Below are positions 45,143-55,006 of a DNA stretch of 64,000 bases, piece by piece. A model generated the notes under the pieces. It searched no databases, was not told the DNA's origin, and worked only from the letters and a program-made list of their open reading frames with translations. Positions within the stretch are counted from its first letter, which is position 1; every line of letters begins with the position of its first letter. A program made the translations under genes and the position numbers. Origin of the DNA: an uncultured Marinifilum sp. (GTDB lineage: Bacteria > Bacteroidota > Bacteroidia > Bacteroidales > Marinifilaceae); assembly GCF_963677195.1 (NCBI RefSeq), contig NZ_OY781918.1, positions 918,923 through 982,922 on the forward strand, given 5' to 3'.

Positions 45143-46744
45143 ATGGCAAGTATAAAACCTGCAGAAGTTTCGGAAATCCTAAAGCAGCAACTAGAAGGAT
45201 TAAAAACCGAGGCTGAACTGGAAGAAGTCGGAACCGTATTACAAGTGGGTGATGGTATCGCTCGAATTTACGGTTTATCACACGTTGAATCCAACGAATT
45301 GATTGAATTTCAAAATGGCGTTTTAGGTATTGTATTGAACCTCGAAGAGGACAATGTAGGAGCCGTTCTTTTGGGAGAATCTCAAGGAATTAAAGAAGGC
45401 GACGTTGTAAAACGTACCAAGCGTATTGCTTCTATTAACGTAGGAGAAGGAATGCTTGGACGTGTAATCAACACCATTGGAGAGCCAATTGATGGTAAAG
45501 GTGAAATTACGGGTATAACATACGAAATGCCATTGGAACGTAAAGCTCCTGGGGTACTTTATCGTCAGCCGGTAAATGAGCCACTTCAAACAGGATTAAA
45601 ATCCATCGATGCAATGATTCCAATTGGTCGTGGACAACGTGAGTTGATCATTGGTGACCGTCAGACTGGTAAAACAGCAATTGCTATTGATACAATTATT
45701 AATCAGAAAGAATTTTACGACAACGGCGAACCTGTTTATTGTATTTATGTTGCAATAGGACAGAAAGGTTCAACTGTTGCCAATATTGCCAAAACTCTTG
45801 AAGAACACGGAGCGATGGCCTATACAACAATTGTATGTGCTACTGCTGCAGATCCTGCAGCACTGCAATTTTACGCACCATTTGCTGGTGCATCAATTGG
45901 AGAGTTTTTCCGCGATACGGGACGTCCAGCTTTGATTATTTTTGATGATTTATCGAAGCAAGCCGTTTCTTACCGTGAGGTTTCTCTTCTACTTCGTCGG
46001 CCACCAGGGCGTGAGGCTTATCCAGGAGATGTATTTTACTTGCACTCAAGATTATTAGAGCGTGCAGCTAAGATCATTAACTCTGATGATATTGCTCGTC
46101 AGATGAATGATTTGCCAGAAAGCCTAAGAAATGCAAAGGATGAAAAAGGAGAATCAATTATTAAAGGTGGGGGATCATTAACTGCACTTCCAATTATTGA
46201 GACTCAAGCGGGTGATGTTTCTGCTTACATTCCAACCAATGTAATTTCGATTACGGATGGACAGATTTTCTTGGAATCAGATCTTTTTAATGCTGGTATT
46301 CGTCCTGCCATTAACGTTGGTATCTCGGTATCTCGTGTAGGAGGTAATGCTCAGATTAAGCCAATGAAAAAAGTGGCTGGTACATTGAAATTAGATCAGG
46401 CACAGTATCGTGAATTGGAGGCATTTTCTAAGTTTGGATCGGATATGGATGCAGCGACTCTTTCAGTATTGAATAAGGGTGCTAAAAACGTTGAGATTTT
46501 AAAACAAGGTCAATATTCTCCAGTAACTGTTGATAAGCAAGTAGCTATTCTTTACTGTGGTTCCCAAGGACTTTTAAGAGATGTTCCTGTAGAAAAAGTA
46601 AAAGAATTTGAAGTTGATTTTATTGATTTTATGGACTTGAAACACAAAGATGTTTTAAAAGAAATCGGATCAGGAAAATATACTCAAGAAGCACAGGATG
46701 TAATGAGAGCTGTTGCGGCTGAAATATCTGCAAAGTACAAATAA
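45143..46744 (+). CDS. atpA: F0F1 ATP synthase subunit alpha
   Basis: 533 residues. Walker [14 protein letters not shown], Walker B-type [20 protein letters not shown], the arginine-finger region [11 protein letters not shown] and the N-terminal [20 protein letters not shown] are all present. Length is slightly above E. coli (513) because of a small insertion after DLPESLRN. The beta (atpD) and epsilon (atpC) genes are not in this cluster and must lie elsewhere, as in many Bacteroidota. Confidence 0.97.
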   Translation: MASIKPAEVSEILKQQLEGLKTEAELEEVGTVLQVGDGIARIYGLSHVESNELIEFQNGVLGIVLNLEEDNVGAVLLGESQGIKEGDVVKRTKRIASINVGEGMLGRVINTIGEPIDGKGEITGITYEMPLERKAPGVLYRQPVNEPLQTGLKSIDAMIPIGRGQRELIIGDRQTGKTAIAIDTIINQKEFYDNGEPVYCIYVAIGQKGSTVANIAKTLEEHGAMAYTTIVCATAADPAALQFYAPFAGASIGEFFRDTGRPALIIFDDLSKQAVSYREVSLLLRRPPGREAYPGDVFYLHSRLLERAAKIINSDDIARQMNDLPESLRNAKDEKGESIIKGGGSLTALPIIETQAGDVSAYIPTNVISITDGQIFLESDLFNAGIRPAINVGISVSRVGGNAQIKPMKKVAGTLKLDQAQYRELEAFSKFGSDMDAATLSVLNKGAKNVEILKQGQYSPVTVDKQVAILYCGSQGLLRDVPVEKVKEFEVDFIDFMDLKHKDVLKEIGSGKYTQEAQDVMRAVAAEISAKYK

Positions 46745-46836
46745 TTAACAATTAGTAATTAATAATGAGTAATTGAAGATCTTGAGATTACTCATTACAT
46801 TATTAATTGATCATTACTAATTATTAATTGATTTAA
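46745..46836. repeat. nested AT-rich inverted repeats between atpA and atpG
   Basis: ATGAGTAAT (46765-46773) pairs with ATTACTCAT (46787-46795); AATTAATA pairs with TATTAATT (46801-46808) across a bulge; outer AATTAGTAAT (46750-46759) pairs with ATTACTAATT (46813-46822). The unit ATTAATTGAT also occurs twice in direct order. The whole gap is one foldable element. Confidence 0.65.
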
Positions 46837-47709
46837 ATGGCTAATTTAAAAGAAATTCGTACTCGTATTTCGTCGGTTCAGAAAACCAAACAGGTTACTG
46901 CAGCGATGAAAATGGTTTCTGCCGCCAAATTAAAAAAGGCTCAGGATGCTATTGTGCAAATTCGACCTTTTGCTGATAAATTACATGAGATATTGTCGAA
47001 CCTGACTGCAAGTTTAAGCGATGCTGATGATAATTTATATGGCGAAGTGAGAAAGCCTGAGAAGGTTTTGTTGGTTGCAATTACTTCGAATAAAGGCTTG
47101 TGTGGTGCTTTTAATGCGAATGTAATTAAGCAGGTTAATGTTCTTGCTGGAGGTGTCTATAAGGAGCAGAATGAGAAAGGTTCTCTTCATGTTTTAGCAA
47201 TTGGTAAACAAGGATATGAAATTCTTCGCAAAAGCCTTAATGTGATTGGAGAATACAATCATGTTTACAACGAGTTGAATTTTGAAAATGTATCTGCAAT
47301 TGCATCCTCTGTTATGGAAGAGTTTGTGGCAGGAACATACGATAAAGTAGAATTGGTTTACAATCAATTTAAAAATGCAGGTGTTCAGATTTTAACAACA
47401 GAACAATTCTTACCTGTTATTGAGTCTGAGCAAGAGAACAAAACGCAAACCGAATATATTTTTGAACCAAATCAGAAAGAAATTTTAGAAGATTTGATTC
47501 CTAAATCCTTAAGAACACAGTTCTTTAAAGCAATGTTGGATTCGTTTGCATCAGAGCATGGAGCAAGAATGACATCAATGCATAAGGCGACTGATAATGC
47601 TACTGATTTGATTCAAGATTTGAATTTGACATACAACAAGGCTCGTCAGTCTGCAATTACCAACGAAATATTGGAGATTGTATCTGGAGCAAATGCACTA
47701 GCGAACTAA
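46837..47709 (+). CDS. atpG: F0F1 ATP synthase subunit gamma
   Basis: 290 residues. N-terminal IRTRISSVQKTKQVTAAMKM and VSAAKLKKAQ, central SNKGLCGAFNANV, C-terminal ARMTSMHKATDNATDLIQDL and YNKARQSAITNEILEIVSGA are the rotor-shaft signatures. Last gene of the atp cluster; a UUCG-loop terminator follows. Confidence 0.96.
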   Translation: MANLKEIRTRISSVQKTKQVTAAMKMVSAAKLKKAQDAIVQIRPFADKLHEILSNLTASLSDADDNLYGEVRKPEKVLLVAITSNKGLCGAFNANVIKQVNVLAGGVYKEQNEKGSLHVLAIGKQGYEILRKSLNVIGEYNHVYNELNFENVSAIASSVMEEFVAGTYDKVELVYNQFKNAGVQILTTEQFLPVIESEQENKTQTEYIFEPNQKEILEDLIPKSLRTQFFKAMLDSFASEHGARMTSMHKATDNATDLIQDLNLTYNKARQSAITNEILEIVSGANALAN

Positions 47710-47751
47710 GCTAGTTTAAAAGACCATATTAAAACAATTTATAATTGCTGC

Positions 47752-47779
47752 AAAGCTCACCTTCGGGTGAGCTTTTTTT
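47752..47779 (+). terminator. terminator of the ATP synthase operon
   Basis: AAAGCTCACC (47752-47761), TTCG loop, GGTGAGCTTT (47766-47775) and a T run: a stable tetraloop terminator. Confidence 0.92.
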
Positions 47780-47808
47780 GTATCGTAAATTCTGGGAAAA
47801 GAATAATA

Positions 47809-47838
47809 TTGGAAATTAAATTTTATTGTATAAATTTG
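47809..47838 (+). promoter_or_regulatory. promoter of the mannose/N-glycan locus
   Basis: TTG (47809-47811), 19 bp, TAAATTTG (47831-47838). Predicted start near 47845. Directly downstream, ACATGT and ACATATGT dyads (47839-47857) could be GntR half-sites for self-repression. Confidence 0.7.
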
Positions 47839-47861
47839 ACATGTTCAAACATATGTACAAA

Positions 47862-48590
47862 ATGGAATTAAAGATAGATCACAATAGTCCGCTTCCTTTG
47901 CATGCTCAGGTTGAGATGTTATTACGGAAGATGATTGAGCTTCCGGAATATAAGAATGGTGGATTTTTGCCAAAGGAAGTCGATTTGGCTAAACGTTTGG
48001 GAATCTCGAGAAATACGCTTCGACAAGCAACAAATAAGTTGGAGTACGAAGGATTACTGATCCGCAAGAAAGGAATTGGAACGAAGGTTGCAGAGAAGGG
48101 AATTACTACAAACTTAGATAGTTGGCAAAGTTTTACACAAGAAATGTCTGATCAAGGAGTTGATTTTGTGAATTTTTTGATTGAAGCTAAATGGGTAAAA
48201 GCTTCAGCTAAAATTGCTAACTTTTTTAATATTCCGGAAGGAGAAAAAATTCTTTGTTTGTCTCGACTAAGAGGCTTTAAAGATGGACCTTTTGTATTCT
48301 TCGAAAGCTATTTTCATTCAAGAATTGGAATGACAGGGAATGAAGATTTTACCAAACCGCTTTACAGCATCTTGGAGAATCAATACAATGTAGTTCCATC
48401 TATTTCAAAAGAAGAAATAAAAGCAAAATTGGCTTCTAAGATTACAGCAGATCGTCTTCAGATCAAAAAAGGAGATCCAATTTTAGTGCGAGAACGATAT
48501 GTTTCTGATCCAGGAAACAGACCATTGGAATACAATATTGGTTTCTACATCGCTGAAAAATTTACCTATTCTATAACCATTACACGATAA
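47862..48590 (+). CDS. GntR/HutC-family transcriptional regulator
   Basis: 242 residues from ATG 47862; ATGs at 47841 and 47853 are in frame, but the promoter's predicted start point excludes the first. Winged HTH: FLPKEVDLAKRLGISRNTLR, then QATNKLEYEGLLIRKKGIGT. The C-terminal UTRA ligand domain (ILCLSRLRGFKDGPFVFFES, ILVRERYVSDPGNRPLEYNI) is of the type that binds sugar phosphates or amino sugars. It heads the glycosidase locus and is probably its local switch, with an intermediate such as a hexose or GlcNAc phosphate as inducer (inference). Confidence 0.92.
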   Translation: MELKIDHNSPLPLHAQVEMLLRKMIELPEYKNGGFLPKEVDLAKRLGISRNTLRQATNKLEYEGLLIRKKGIGTKVAEKGITTNLDSWQSFTQEMSDQGVDFVNFLIEAKWVKASAKIANFFNIPEGEKILCLSRLRGFKDGPFVFFESYFHSRIGMTGNEDFTKPLYSILENQYNVVPSISKEEIKAKLASKITADRLQIKKGDPILVRERYVSDPGNRPLEYNIGFYIAEKFTYSITITR

Positions 48591-48597
48591 TTTAGGC

Positions 48598-49533
48598 ATG
48601 GAAAATAAGATTTCGATTGGAGTAGATGTTGGAGGAAGCCATATTAGTTGTGCGGCCTATGATCTTAACACTAGAAAATTACTTGAAGAAAGCTTTTCTC
48701 ACACTGCTTTAAATAATCAAGCTAGCAAGGAGGAAATTATTTCTGCTTTTGCCAGTCTTTTACAAACGTGTATTGGTAAGCTTGATGGAGAACAAATAGA
48801 GGGAATTGGAATTGCAATGCCAGGTCCTTTTGATTACGTGAAGGGAATAGGTTTATTCTCTGGATTAAACGGGAAATTTCAGAACTTGAAAAATGTGAAT
48901 GTAGCGTCTGAACTACAGCAATCATTGAATTTTCAGGAAACTCCTATTCGTTTTATAAACGATGCTTCAGCTTTTGCCATTGGAGAATATTTTTCAGGTA
49001 AGCTGATTGGTACTAAACAAACTTTGGCAATTACATTAGGGACAGGTTTAGGCTCTGCTTTCTTGTCGGATGGAATTCCGGTTATTGTTGATGATACAGT
49101 GCCTGAAAATGGCTGTATTTGGCATTTACCGTTCGAAAATGGTATTGCCGATGACTATTTCTCAACCAGAGGTTTGGTAAATCGATTTCTGGAAAGAACA
49201 GGAGCAAAAGTAAAAGGAGTAAAGGAAATAGCCGAGCAAGTAGAAAATAATCCTATTGCGAAGGAATTATTTGTTGATTTTGGAGAGAAACTAGCTTCGC
49301 TTTTAAGTCCTTGGATTAAGAGTTTTGGTGTAGAGACTATCGTTTTTGGGGGAAATATTTCGAAAGCATCTCATCTTTTTAATGATGCAATGAATGAGCA
49401 GTTTCGTAAAGAAGAACTGCAGGTAAAAGTTGATTATTCAGAATTGCAGGAATCTGCGGCGTTTGTTGGAGGAGCTCAATTGTTGAATGAAAGATATTGG
49501 GAATCTGTAAAAGTTCAGTTAAAGCACATGTAA
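48598..49533 (+). CDS. ROK-family sugar kinase
   Basis: 311 residues. ATP-binding ISIGVDVGGSHISCAAYDL and IGIAMPGPFDY, catalytic INDASAFAIGEY, and TLGTGLGSAFL mark the ROK fold. The usual zinc cluster (GHx9CxCGx2GCxE) is absent; the equivalent region reads PENGCIWHLPFENG, so it is a zinc-less variant. Beside a mannose-6-phosphate isomerase and mannosidases, phosphorylation of mannose at C6 is the likely reaction; glucose, fructose or GlcNAc cannot be excluded. 7 bp after the GntR gene. Confidence 0.88.
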   Translation: MENKISIGVDVGGSHISCAAYDLNTRKLLEESFSHTALNNQASKEEIISAFASLLQTCIGKLDGEQIEGIGIAMPGPFDYVKGIGLFSGLNGKFQNLKNVNVASELQQSLNFQETPIRFINDASAFAIGEYFSGKLIGTKQTLAITLGTGLGSAFLSDGIPVIVDDTVPENGCIWHLPFENGIADDYFSTRGLVNRFLERTGAKVKGVKEIAEQVENNPIAKELFVDFGEKLASLLSPWIKSFGVETIVFGGNISKASHLFNDAMNEQFRKEELQVKVDYSELQESAAFVGGAQLLNERYWESVKVQLKHM

Positions 49534-49551
49534 TTCCTTTTTAATTTGACC

Positions 49552-51933
49552 ATGAACCCTATGAAAACAATTATAAACCTACACAATACAGTATGTTCAA
49601 ACATTAGAACAAGTATTGTTTTGTTATTCCTGATTTTATACTTTTCTTCTTGCTCTAAGCAAGAGGATTTGGTTAAATATGTTGATCCAAACATTGGAAC
49701 TGCACACAGCCGTTGGTTTTTTTATACTCCTGCTGCTCTTCCTTTCGGGATGGCTAAACCAGCACCGAGCACATATGGCCACTATGGAAATAAATGGGGT
49801 TGGGAAGCTGTTGGTTACGATGACAGACACGAATCTATAGAAGGTTTTGCCAATGTTCATGAATTTCAGTTGGGAGGAATCGTATTGATGCCAACTAGTG
49901 GAAAATTGATGACTACTCCTGGGAAATTAGAGAATCCTGATTTGGGTTATCGTTCCCGATTCAAAAAGGATTCTGAGATTGCTCAACCAGGCTATTACAA
50001 AGTTGATTTGGATGATTACAATATTACAGCAGAATTAACTTCAACCAAACGAGTTGCGATTCATCAATACACTTATCCGGCAAACAAAAAGGCAAACTTG
50101 TTGTTTGATATTGGAAATCAGCAAGGAGAAAGTGGGAAGGTCGTAAACGCAAAAGTGAAAAGGCTTGGTGATTATACGGTAGAGGGATGGGTAGAAACAG
50201 CGCCCGAATATGTGAAGAAATATCAGAAAGGCTCGACCATATCCATGTATTTTGTTGCCAAACTAAATCGGAAAATGAATGAGTTTGGAGCATTTCGAGG
50301 CGATTCTATTTTTGAAAATCAGGATAAAATTTCTGGAAAAGGAGCAGGATTTTATTTTTCATTTACGCCTCAAAAGATGGAAACATTAGAGGTTCAGGTG
50401 GCTTTATCGTACACATCGGTAGAGAATGCTCATGAAAACCTCAATGCGGAAGCATTGCCTTTTGCTGAAGCCAAAGAACAAGCAAATCGAATATGGAATA
50501 CTGAATTGGGTAAGATTCAGGTAAAAGGAGAATCGGAAGAAGATAAAACCAAATTTTACACAGCGCTTTATCATGCTTTGCTAGGGAGAGGATTGGCAAA
50601 TGATGTGAATGGTGCTTATCCTAAAAATGATGGAACTATTGGTCAGTTGCCATTAAAAGAAGATGGAAGTCCGCAATTTAATTTCTACAATACCGATGCA
50701 GTTTGGGGAGCATTTTGGAATCTCACACAGCTATGGACTTTAGCTTGGCCGGAATATTACAATGATTTTGTTCAAACCCATCTACAAGTGTATAAAGATA
50801 CAGGTTGGTTTAGCGATGGCTTGGCAAATAGTCGCTACGTTTCCGGTGTAGGAACCAACTACGTTGGATTAATAATCGCCTCTGCATACAATTGTGGCAT
50901 TAGAAATTTCGATTCAGAATTAGCTTTTGAAGCTGCTCTAAAAAATGAATTGGGATGGAAAGAAAGACCCTTGGGAGCAGGTAAAATGGATGTAAAAAGT
51001 TTTATTGAGAGCGATTTTATTCCACACAAAGAGGAGTGGGGAGATATTCCCGAGGCAAGTGCTTTTTCAGCTTCACACATGCTAGAATATTCATTTTCGG
51101 CACGTGCTGTTGCTCAATTTGCCAAACAAAGGAACAAGACGAAGGAGTACAATCAATTGATGAAACTTTCGAGTAATTGGGAGAATATATTTGATGCTTC
51201 CATTGGTTTTATTCGTCCGAAAACAGAGGATGGCAAGTTCATTTCAAAATTTGATCCTTTAGAAGCTTGGAGAGGTTTTCAAGAAGGAAATTCTTGGCAA
51301 TACAGTTTCTATGTTCCTCATGAACCAGAAAAATTGGTTGAAAAGATTGGAAAAGAAGAGTTCAATCAAAGATTGGATTCAATTTTCATTACGTCTAGAA
51401 AAAATGGTTTTGGAGGTGGAAAAGAAATTGATGCTTTTGCTGGAGTAAAAACCATTTACAATCATGGGAATCAGCCAAGCTTGCACATTCCTTGGTTGTA
51501 TAACTTCTCAGGAGAGCCAGAAAAAACACAATACTGGACTAGAACAATTTGTAATGAATTTTATGGAGCCGATCCGATTCATGGATATGGTTACGGACAG
51601 GATGAAGATCAGGGACAGTTGGGAGCTTGGTATGTGATGGCTTCCATTGGTTTGTTTGATGTTGCAGGATTAACAGGTAAAAACCCAAGCATGCAAATTG
51701 GCAGTCCTGCCTTCGATGAAATCAATATCAAACTAAATCCTGATTACTATTCAGGAAAAGAGATTCACATCAAAGTCAATAATAATTCCTCAGAAAACCT
51801 ATTGGTAAAATCAGCACAATTAAATGGTCAAAAGCTGGATAGGTTAGAGGTTTCTTTTAAGGATTTAGTAAACGGAACAAGAATAGAAATTGATAAAAAA
51901 TCAAGAATAAATCTATATGAAAATGAGAAGTAG
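49552..51933 (+). CDS. GH92 alpha-mannosidase lipoprotein
   Basis: 793 residues from ATG 49552 (ATG 49561 also possible). Signal with lipobox FSSC. GH92 enzymes are calcium-dependent exo-alpha-mannosidases (alpha-1,2/1,3/1,4). Landmarks: YVDPNIGTAHSRWFF, then PFGMAKPAPS and EGFANVHEF in the N-terminal beta domain; (alpha/alpha)6 barrel with TDAVWGAFWNLTQLWTLAWP; and GYGYGQDEDQGQLGAWYVMA near the C-terminus with the catalytic acidic residues. The HSRWFF in place of the more usual HSRW/GNTHPG variants may affect linkage preference. Overlaps the next gene by 17 bp. Confidence 0.94.
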   Translation: MNPMKTIINLHNTVCSNIRTSIVLLFLILYFSSCSKQEDLVKYVDPNIGTAHSRWFFYTPAALPFGMAKPAPSTYGHYGNKWGWEAVGYDDRHESIEGFANVHEFQLGGIVLMPTSGKLMTTPGKLENPDLGYRSRFKKDSEIAQPGYYKVDLDDYNITAELTSTKRVAIHQYTYPANKKANLLFDIGNQQGESGKVVNAKVKRLGDYTVEGWVETAPEYVKKYQKGSTISMYFVAKLNRKMNEFGAFRGDSIFENQDKISGKGAGFYFSFTPQKMETLEVQVALSYTSVENAHENLNAEALPFAEAKEQANRIWNTELGKIQVKGESEEDKTKFYTALYHALLGRGLANDVNGAYPKNDGTIGQLPLKEDGSPQFNFYNTDAVWGAFWNLTQLWTLAWPEYYNDFVQTHLQVYKDTGWFSDGLANSRYVSGVGTNYVGLIIASAYNCGIRNFDSELAFEAALKNELGWKERPLGAGKMDVKSFIESDFIPHKEEWGDIPEASAFSASHMLEYSFSARAVAQFAKQRNKTKEYNQLMKLSSNWENIFDASIGFIRPKTEDGKFISKFDPLEAWRGFQEGNSWQYSFYVPHEPEKLVEKIGKEEFNQRLDSIFITSRKNGFGGGKEIDAFAGVKTIYNHGNQPSLHIPWLYNFSGEPEKTQYWTRTICNEFYGADPIHGYGYGQDEDQGQLGAWYVMASIGLFDVAGLTGKNPSMQIGSPAFDEINIKLNPDYYSGKEIHIKVNNNSSENLLVKSAQLNGQKLDRLEVSFKDLVNGTRIEIDKKSRINLYENEK

Positions 51934-53215
51934 TATAATCATTTTGGTAATGGCGATTGCGCTGTTTGGATGTAATTCCAAGCAAAAAATCAGTAAAGAA
52001 TTAAAGCCATCAATCCAAACGAATGAAGGTTTTGATTACGTAAAAAAAAGAGCATTGGAAGTAGTAAAAACTGGTTTTAATGCGGGTGATGGATATGGCG
52101 AAGTATGGATTCGCGATTACAACACATTTATTGAACTATCGGCTGAGGTTTATCCAAAAGAGGAACTGAAAGAAAATTTGCGCGTGTTTTTCCGCTTGCA
52201 AGGCGATAATGGAAACATCATTGATGGATTTATCCCAAAAGAAAAAGCTGTTGATGTGGAAGGTGGATATACCTATATCTACAACGACTTGGAACCTACC
52301 TATTGCGGTCATAAAAATACGGTTGAAACTGATCATGAAGCTTCTTTGGTGCAAGCAGTATACAAGTATGTTAGCAAAACTGGAGATACAGATTTTTTAA
52401 AAGAAAAAATTGGCAATAAAACAGTTGCAGATCGTATGGAGTGGGCAATGGAATTTTTGTTGAATCATCGTTGGAGCAAAGAGCATGGAATGATTTATGG
52501 AGCAACAACTTCCGATTGGGGAGATGTTCAGCATTGTCATCCATGGGGCGTTTATATTACCGAAGACACCAAATATTGTGTTGATATTTACGACAATGCC
52601 ATGTTTCTAATTGCCATTGATAACTTAATAGAGTTGGATGCTTCCAAGAAAGAAAAGTGGCAGTCGATTCGAAACAAATTGGCTCAAAATACCATGAAAC
52701 ACCTTTGGGATGAACAAAATCAAAAATTCATTCCTCATGTTTATTTGGATGGTTCTCCGTTTCCAAAATCGTTTAATGAAAATGAGATTTTCTATCATGG
52801 CGGAACTGCCGTTGCAATTGAGGCAGGACTTTTAAACAAAGAACAAATCAAAGTTTCTCTGGATAAAATGATTGCCAATGTACAAGCTTCGGGAGCAGGT
52901 TCCATTGGTTTGACCATGTACCCACCTTATCCCGAAGGATATTTTGAAAACAAAGGAATGGTTCCTTACGGATATCAAAATGGAGGCGATTGGACCTGGT
53001 TTGGTGCCAGAATGATTCAACAATTGGTAAAATATGGCTTCTATCAGGAAGCCTATGAGCAGTTGGTTCCAATGACCGACAGAGTAATACAAAATAAAGG
53101 CTTTTACGAATGGTACACAGTTGACAACAAACCAACAGGATCGGGAACTTTCCGTGGTTCAGCAGGAGTGTTGTACAAGGCAATTGAAATGTTAGAAGAT
53201 GCAGTTGAAAAATAA
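51917..53215 (+). CDS. putative six-hairpin glycosidase lipoprotein, copy 1
   Basis: 432 residues, lipobox LFGC. Not confidently assigned to a CAZy family. Regular helices with conserved polar loops suggest an (alpha/alpha)6 barrel: [58 protein letters not shown]-like [43 protein letters not shown]. Acidic residues in the SDWGD and WIRD loops are candidate catalysts. The start overlaps the GH92 gene, so expression is coupled. The gene at 55.0 kb is a clear paralogue. An exo-acting glycosidase on mannose-rich glycans is likely by context. Confidence 0.7.
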   Translation: MKMRSSIIILVMAIALFGCNSKQKISKELKPSIQTNEGFDYVKKRALEVVKTGFNAGDGYGEVWIRDYNTFIELSAEVYPKEELKENLRVFFRLQGDNGNIIDGFIPKEKAVDVEGGYTYIYNDLEPTYCGHKNTVETDHEASLVQAVYKYVSKTGDTDFLKEKIGNKTVADRMEWAMEFLLNHRWSKEHGMIYGATTSDWGDVQHCHPWGVYITEDTKYCVDIYDNAMFLIAIDNLIELDASKKEKWQSIRNKLAQNTMKHLWDEQNQKFIPHVYLDGSPFPKSFNENEIFYHGGTAVAIEAGLLNKEQIKVSLDKMIANVQASGAGSIGLTMYPPYPEGYFENKGMVPYGYQNGGDWTWFGARMIQQLVKYGFYQEAYEQLVPMTDRVIQNKGFYEWYTVDNKPTGSGTFRGSAGVLYKAIEMLEDAVEK

Positions 53216-53219
53216 AAGG

Positions 53220-54986
53220 ATGATGGAGAATAAAAGAAAATCAGATCAGTACCTACTTCCACTTCAAAGAAGAGAGACAGAGAAAGGAAAGTACGACTTG
53301 TATCCTTCCTTAAAAATGGAAGATGGGAAAATTGAAGTGGGATTTGAAAGTCTGGCTCAGGAATTGAAGAATGAGAAAACCATTGTTATCGATGGATATG
53401 TTGGTGTTTTTTATAATCAGATTAAGGAAGAGTTAAATGCTCAATTCGAAACTTTAGGTAAAAAAGTGAATTGGGTAAATGTTGATTTGGCGATGAAGAC
53501 TGAATCCGAAATTGATCAACTTATTGAGCCATTTTTAGGCGGAGATAATCCAATTTTTGGGACAAAAGCTAGCATTGCTCTTTCAGATTTCTTCGATCAG
53601 CAAAAGCTAAAGGATTTAAATCATGATAAAGATTCAGATATCAATATCATTTACGGTGAGGGAGCGAGCCTAAGCAATTGGGAAGGCAAGTTGCTTTATA
53701 TCGATTTGCCAAAGAATGAGCTGCAATTCAGAGCCCGTGCGAAAAGCATTACCAATTTGGGAGCTAGTATTCCATTCGAGATCAAACCGATGTACAAACG
53801 CTTCTATTTTGTCGATTGGGTTGTCTTAAACGAGCACAAACAAGCACTTCTTCCTAAAATTGATTTTGTTGTAGATGAACAGCGTTTGGATGTGATTACC
53901 TGGATGCGAGGAGATGATTTGCGAGCTGGTTTAAGAGAAATGGCAACTAATATTTTTCGTGTTCGTCCGTGGTTCGAGCCGGGAGCCTGGGGAGGACAAT
54001 GGGTAATGGATAAAATCGACGGACTGAACAAAGATGTTGTCAATTATGCCTGGTCATTTGAGCTAATTGTTCCTGAGAATGGCTTGCTATTCGAAAGTGG
54101 CTCCAATTTGTTGGAAGTATCTTTCGATTGTATCATGTTTCAGGAGACCGAAGCGGTTATGGGAAGACATTCACAGCAATATAGATATGAATTCCCAATC
54201 CGATTCGACTTTTTAGATACTTTCGATGGAGGGAATCTTTCTATTCAATGTCATCCGCAACCAGAATACATCAAAGAGCATTTTGGAGAGAGTTTTACAC
54301 AGGAAGAAACCTATTATATTTTGGATGCTGGTAAAGATGCCAAATGTTACCTGGGTTTTCAGGATGATATAGATCCAAAAGCTTTTGAAGAAGACCTACA
54401 ATACAGTTTCGAAAACAAAAAGGAAATTGATATCACCAAACATGTACAGATTCATGATTCTAACAAGCATGACTTGTTCTTGATTCCTCCGGGAACCATT
54501 CACGGATCAGGAACCGATAATTTGGTTCTGGAAATCAGTACCACTCCATATATTTTCACTTTTAAAATGTACGATTGGCTGCGTTTGGATTTCGATGGAA
54601 AACCTCGTCCGATTAACGTAGAGCGTGGAATGGAAAACTTGTGTTTCGATCGAAAAGGACAGTATGTAAAAGACAACTTAATTTCTAAGCCATATCTTTT
54701 AAACGAAGGTGAGGACTGGAAACAATATCATTTACCAACTCACGAAAAACACACTTACGATGTGCATAGATACCATTTTAATACAGAAATTGAAATTGAT
54801 ACGGAGAATCGTTGTAATGTACTTTCACTGGTGGAAGGAACAAGCATTATTGTGGAAACTGAAAACGGAATGCGTCAGCGATTCAATTATGCCGAAACTT
54901 TTGTAATTCCTGCTGCTGCAGGATCATATAAAATCATTAATGAATCGGAAGAAGAAATAATGCTTGTGAAAGCATTTATGAAATAA
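53220..54986 (+). CDS. class I mannose-6-phosphate isomerase with N-terminal kinase-like domain
   Basis: 588 residues from ATG 53220, preceded by AAAGG; an ATG at 53199 overlaps the previous gene and is less likely. No signal, so cytoplasmic. The C-terminal half (from about 230) is a class I PMI cupin with zinc/active-site motifs [18 protein letters not shown] and [11 protein letters not shown]; it interconverts mannose-6-P and fructose-6-P. The first 190 residues resemble a P-loop sugar/nucleoside kinase ([49 protein letters not shown]) but the Gly-Lys-Ser/Thr of Walker A is gone, so it may be regulatory. Links the locus to glycolysis. Confidence 0.87.
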   Translation: MMENKRKSDQYLLPLQRRETEKGKYDLYPSLKMEDGKIEVGFESLAQELKNEKTIVIDGYVGVFYNQIKEELNAQFETLGKKVNWVNVDLAMKTESEIDQLIEPFLGGDNPIFGTKASIALSDFFDQQKLKDLNHDKDSDINIIYGEGASLSNWEGKLLYIDLPKNELQFRARAKSITNLGASIPFEIKPMYKRFYFVDWVVLNEHKQALLPKIDFVVDEQRLDVITWMRGDDLRAGLREMATNIFRVRPWFEPGAWGGQWVMDKIDGLNKDVVNYAWSFELIVPENGLLFESGSNLLEVSFDCIMFQETEAVMGRHSQQYRYEFPIRFDFLDTFDGGNLSIQCHPQPEYIKEHFGESFTQEETYYILDAGKDAKCYLGFQDDIDPKAFEEDLQYSFENKKEIDITKHVQIHDSNKHDLFLIPPGTIHGSGTDNLVLEISTTPYIFTFKMYDWLRLDFDGKPRPINVERGMENLCFDRKGQYVKDNLISKPYLLNEGEDWKQYHLPTHEKHTYDVHRYHFNTEIEIDTENRCNVLSLVEGTSIIVETENGMRQRFNYAETFVIPAAAGSYKIINESEEEIMLVKAFMK

Positions 54987-55006
54987 ACTACCCCAAAAAC
55001 TAAACT

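Noticed and set aside
52848..53183. 111-codon minus-strand ORF inside the first six-hairpin gene
   Set aside because: Antisense to conserved motifs (GGDWTWFG region) and without plausible start or homology.
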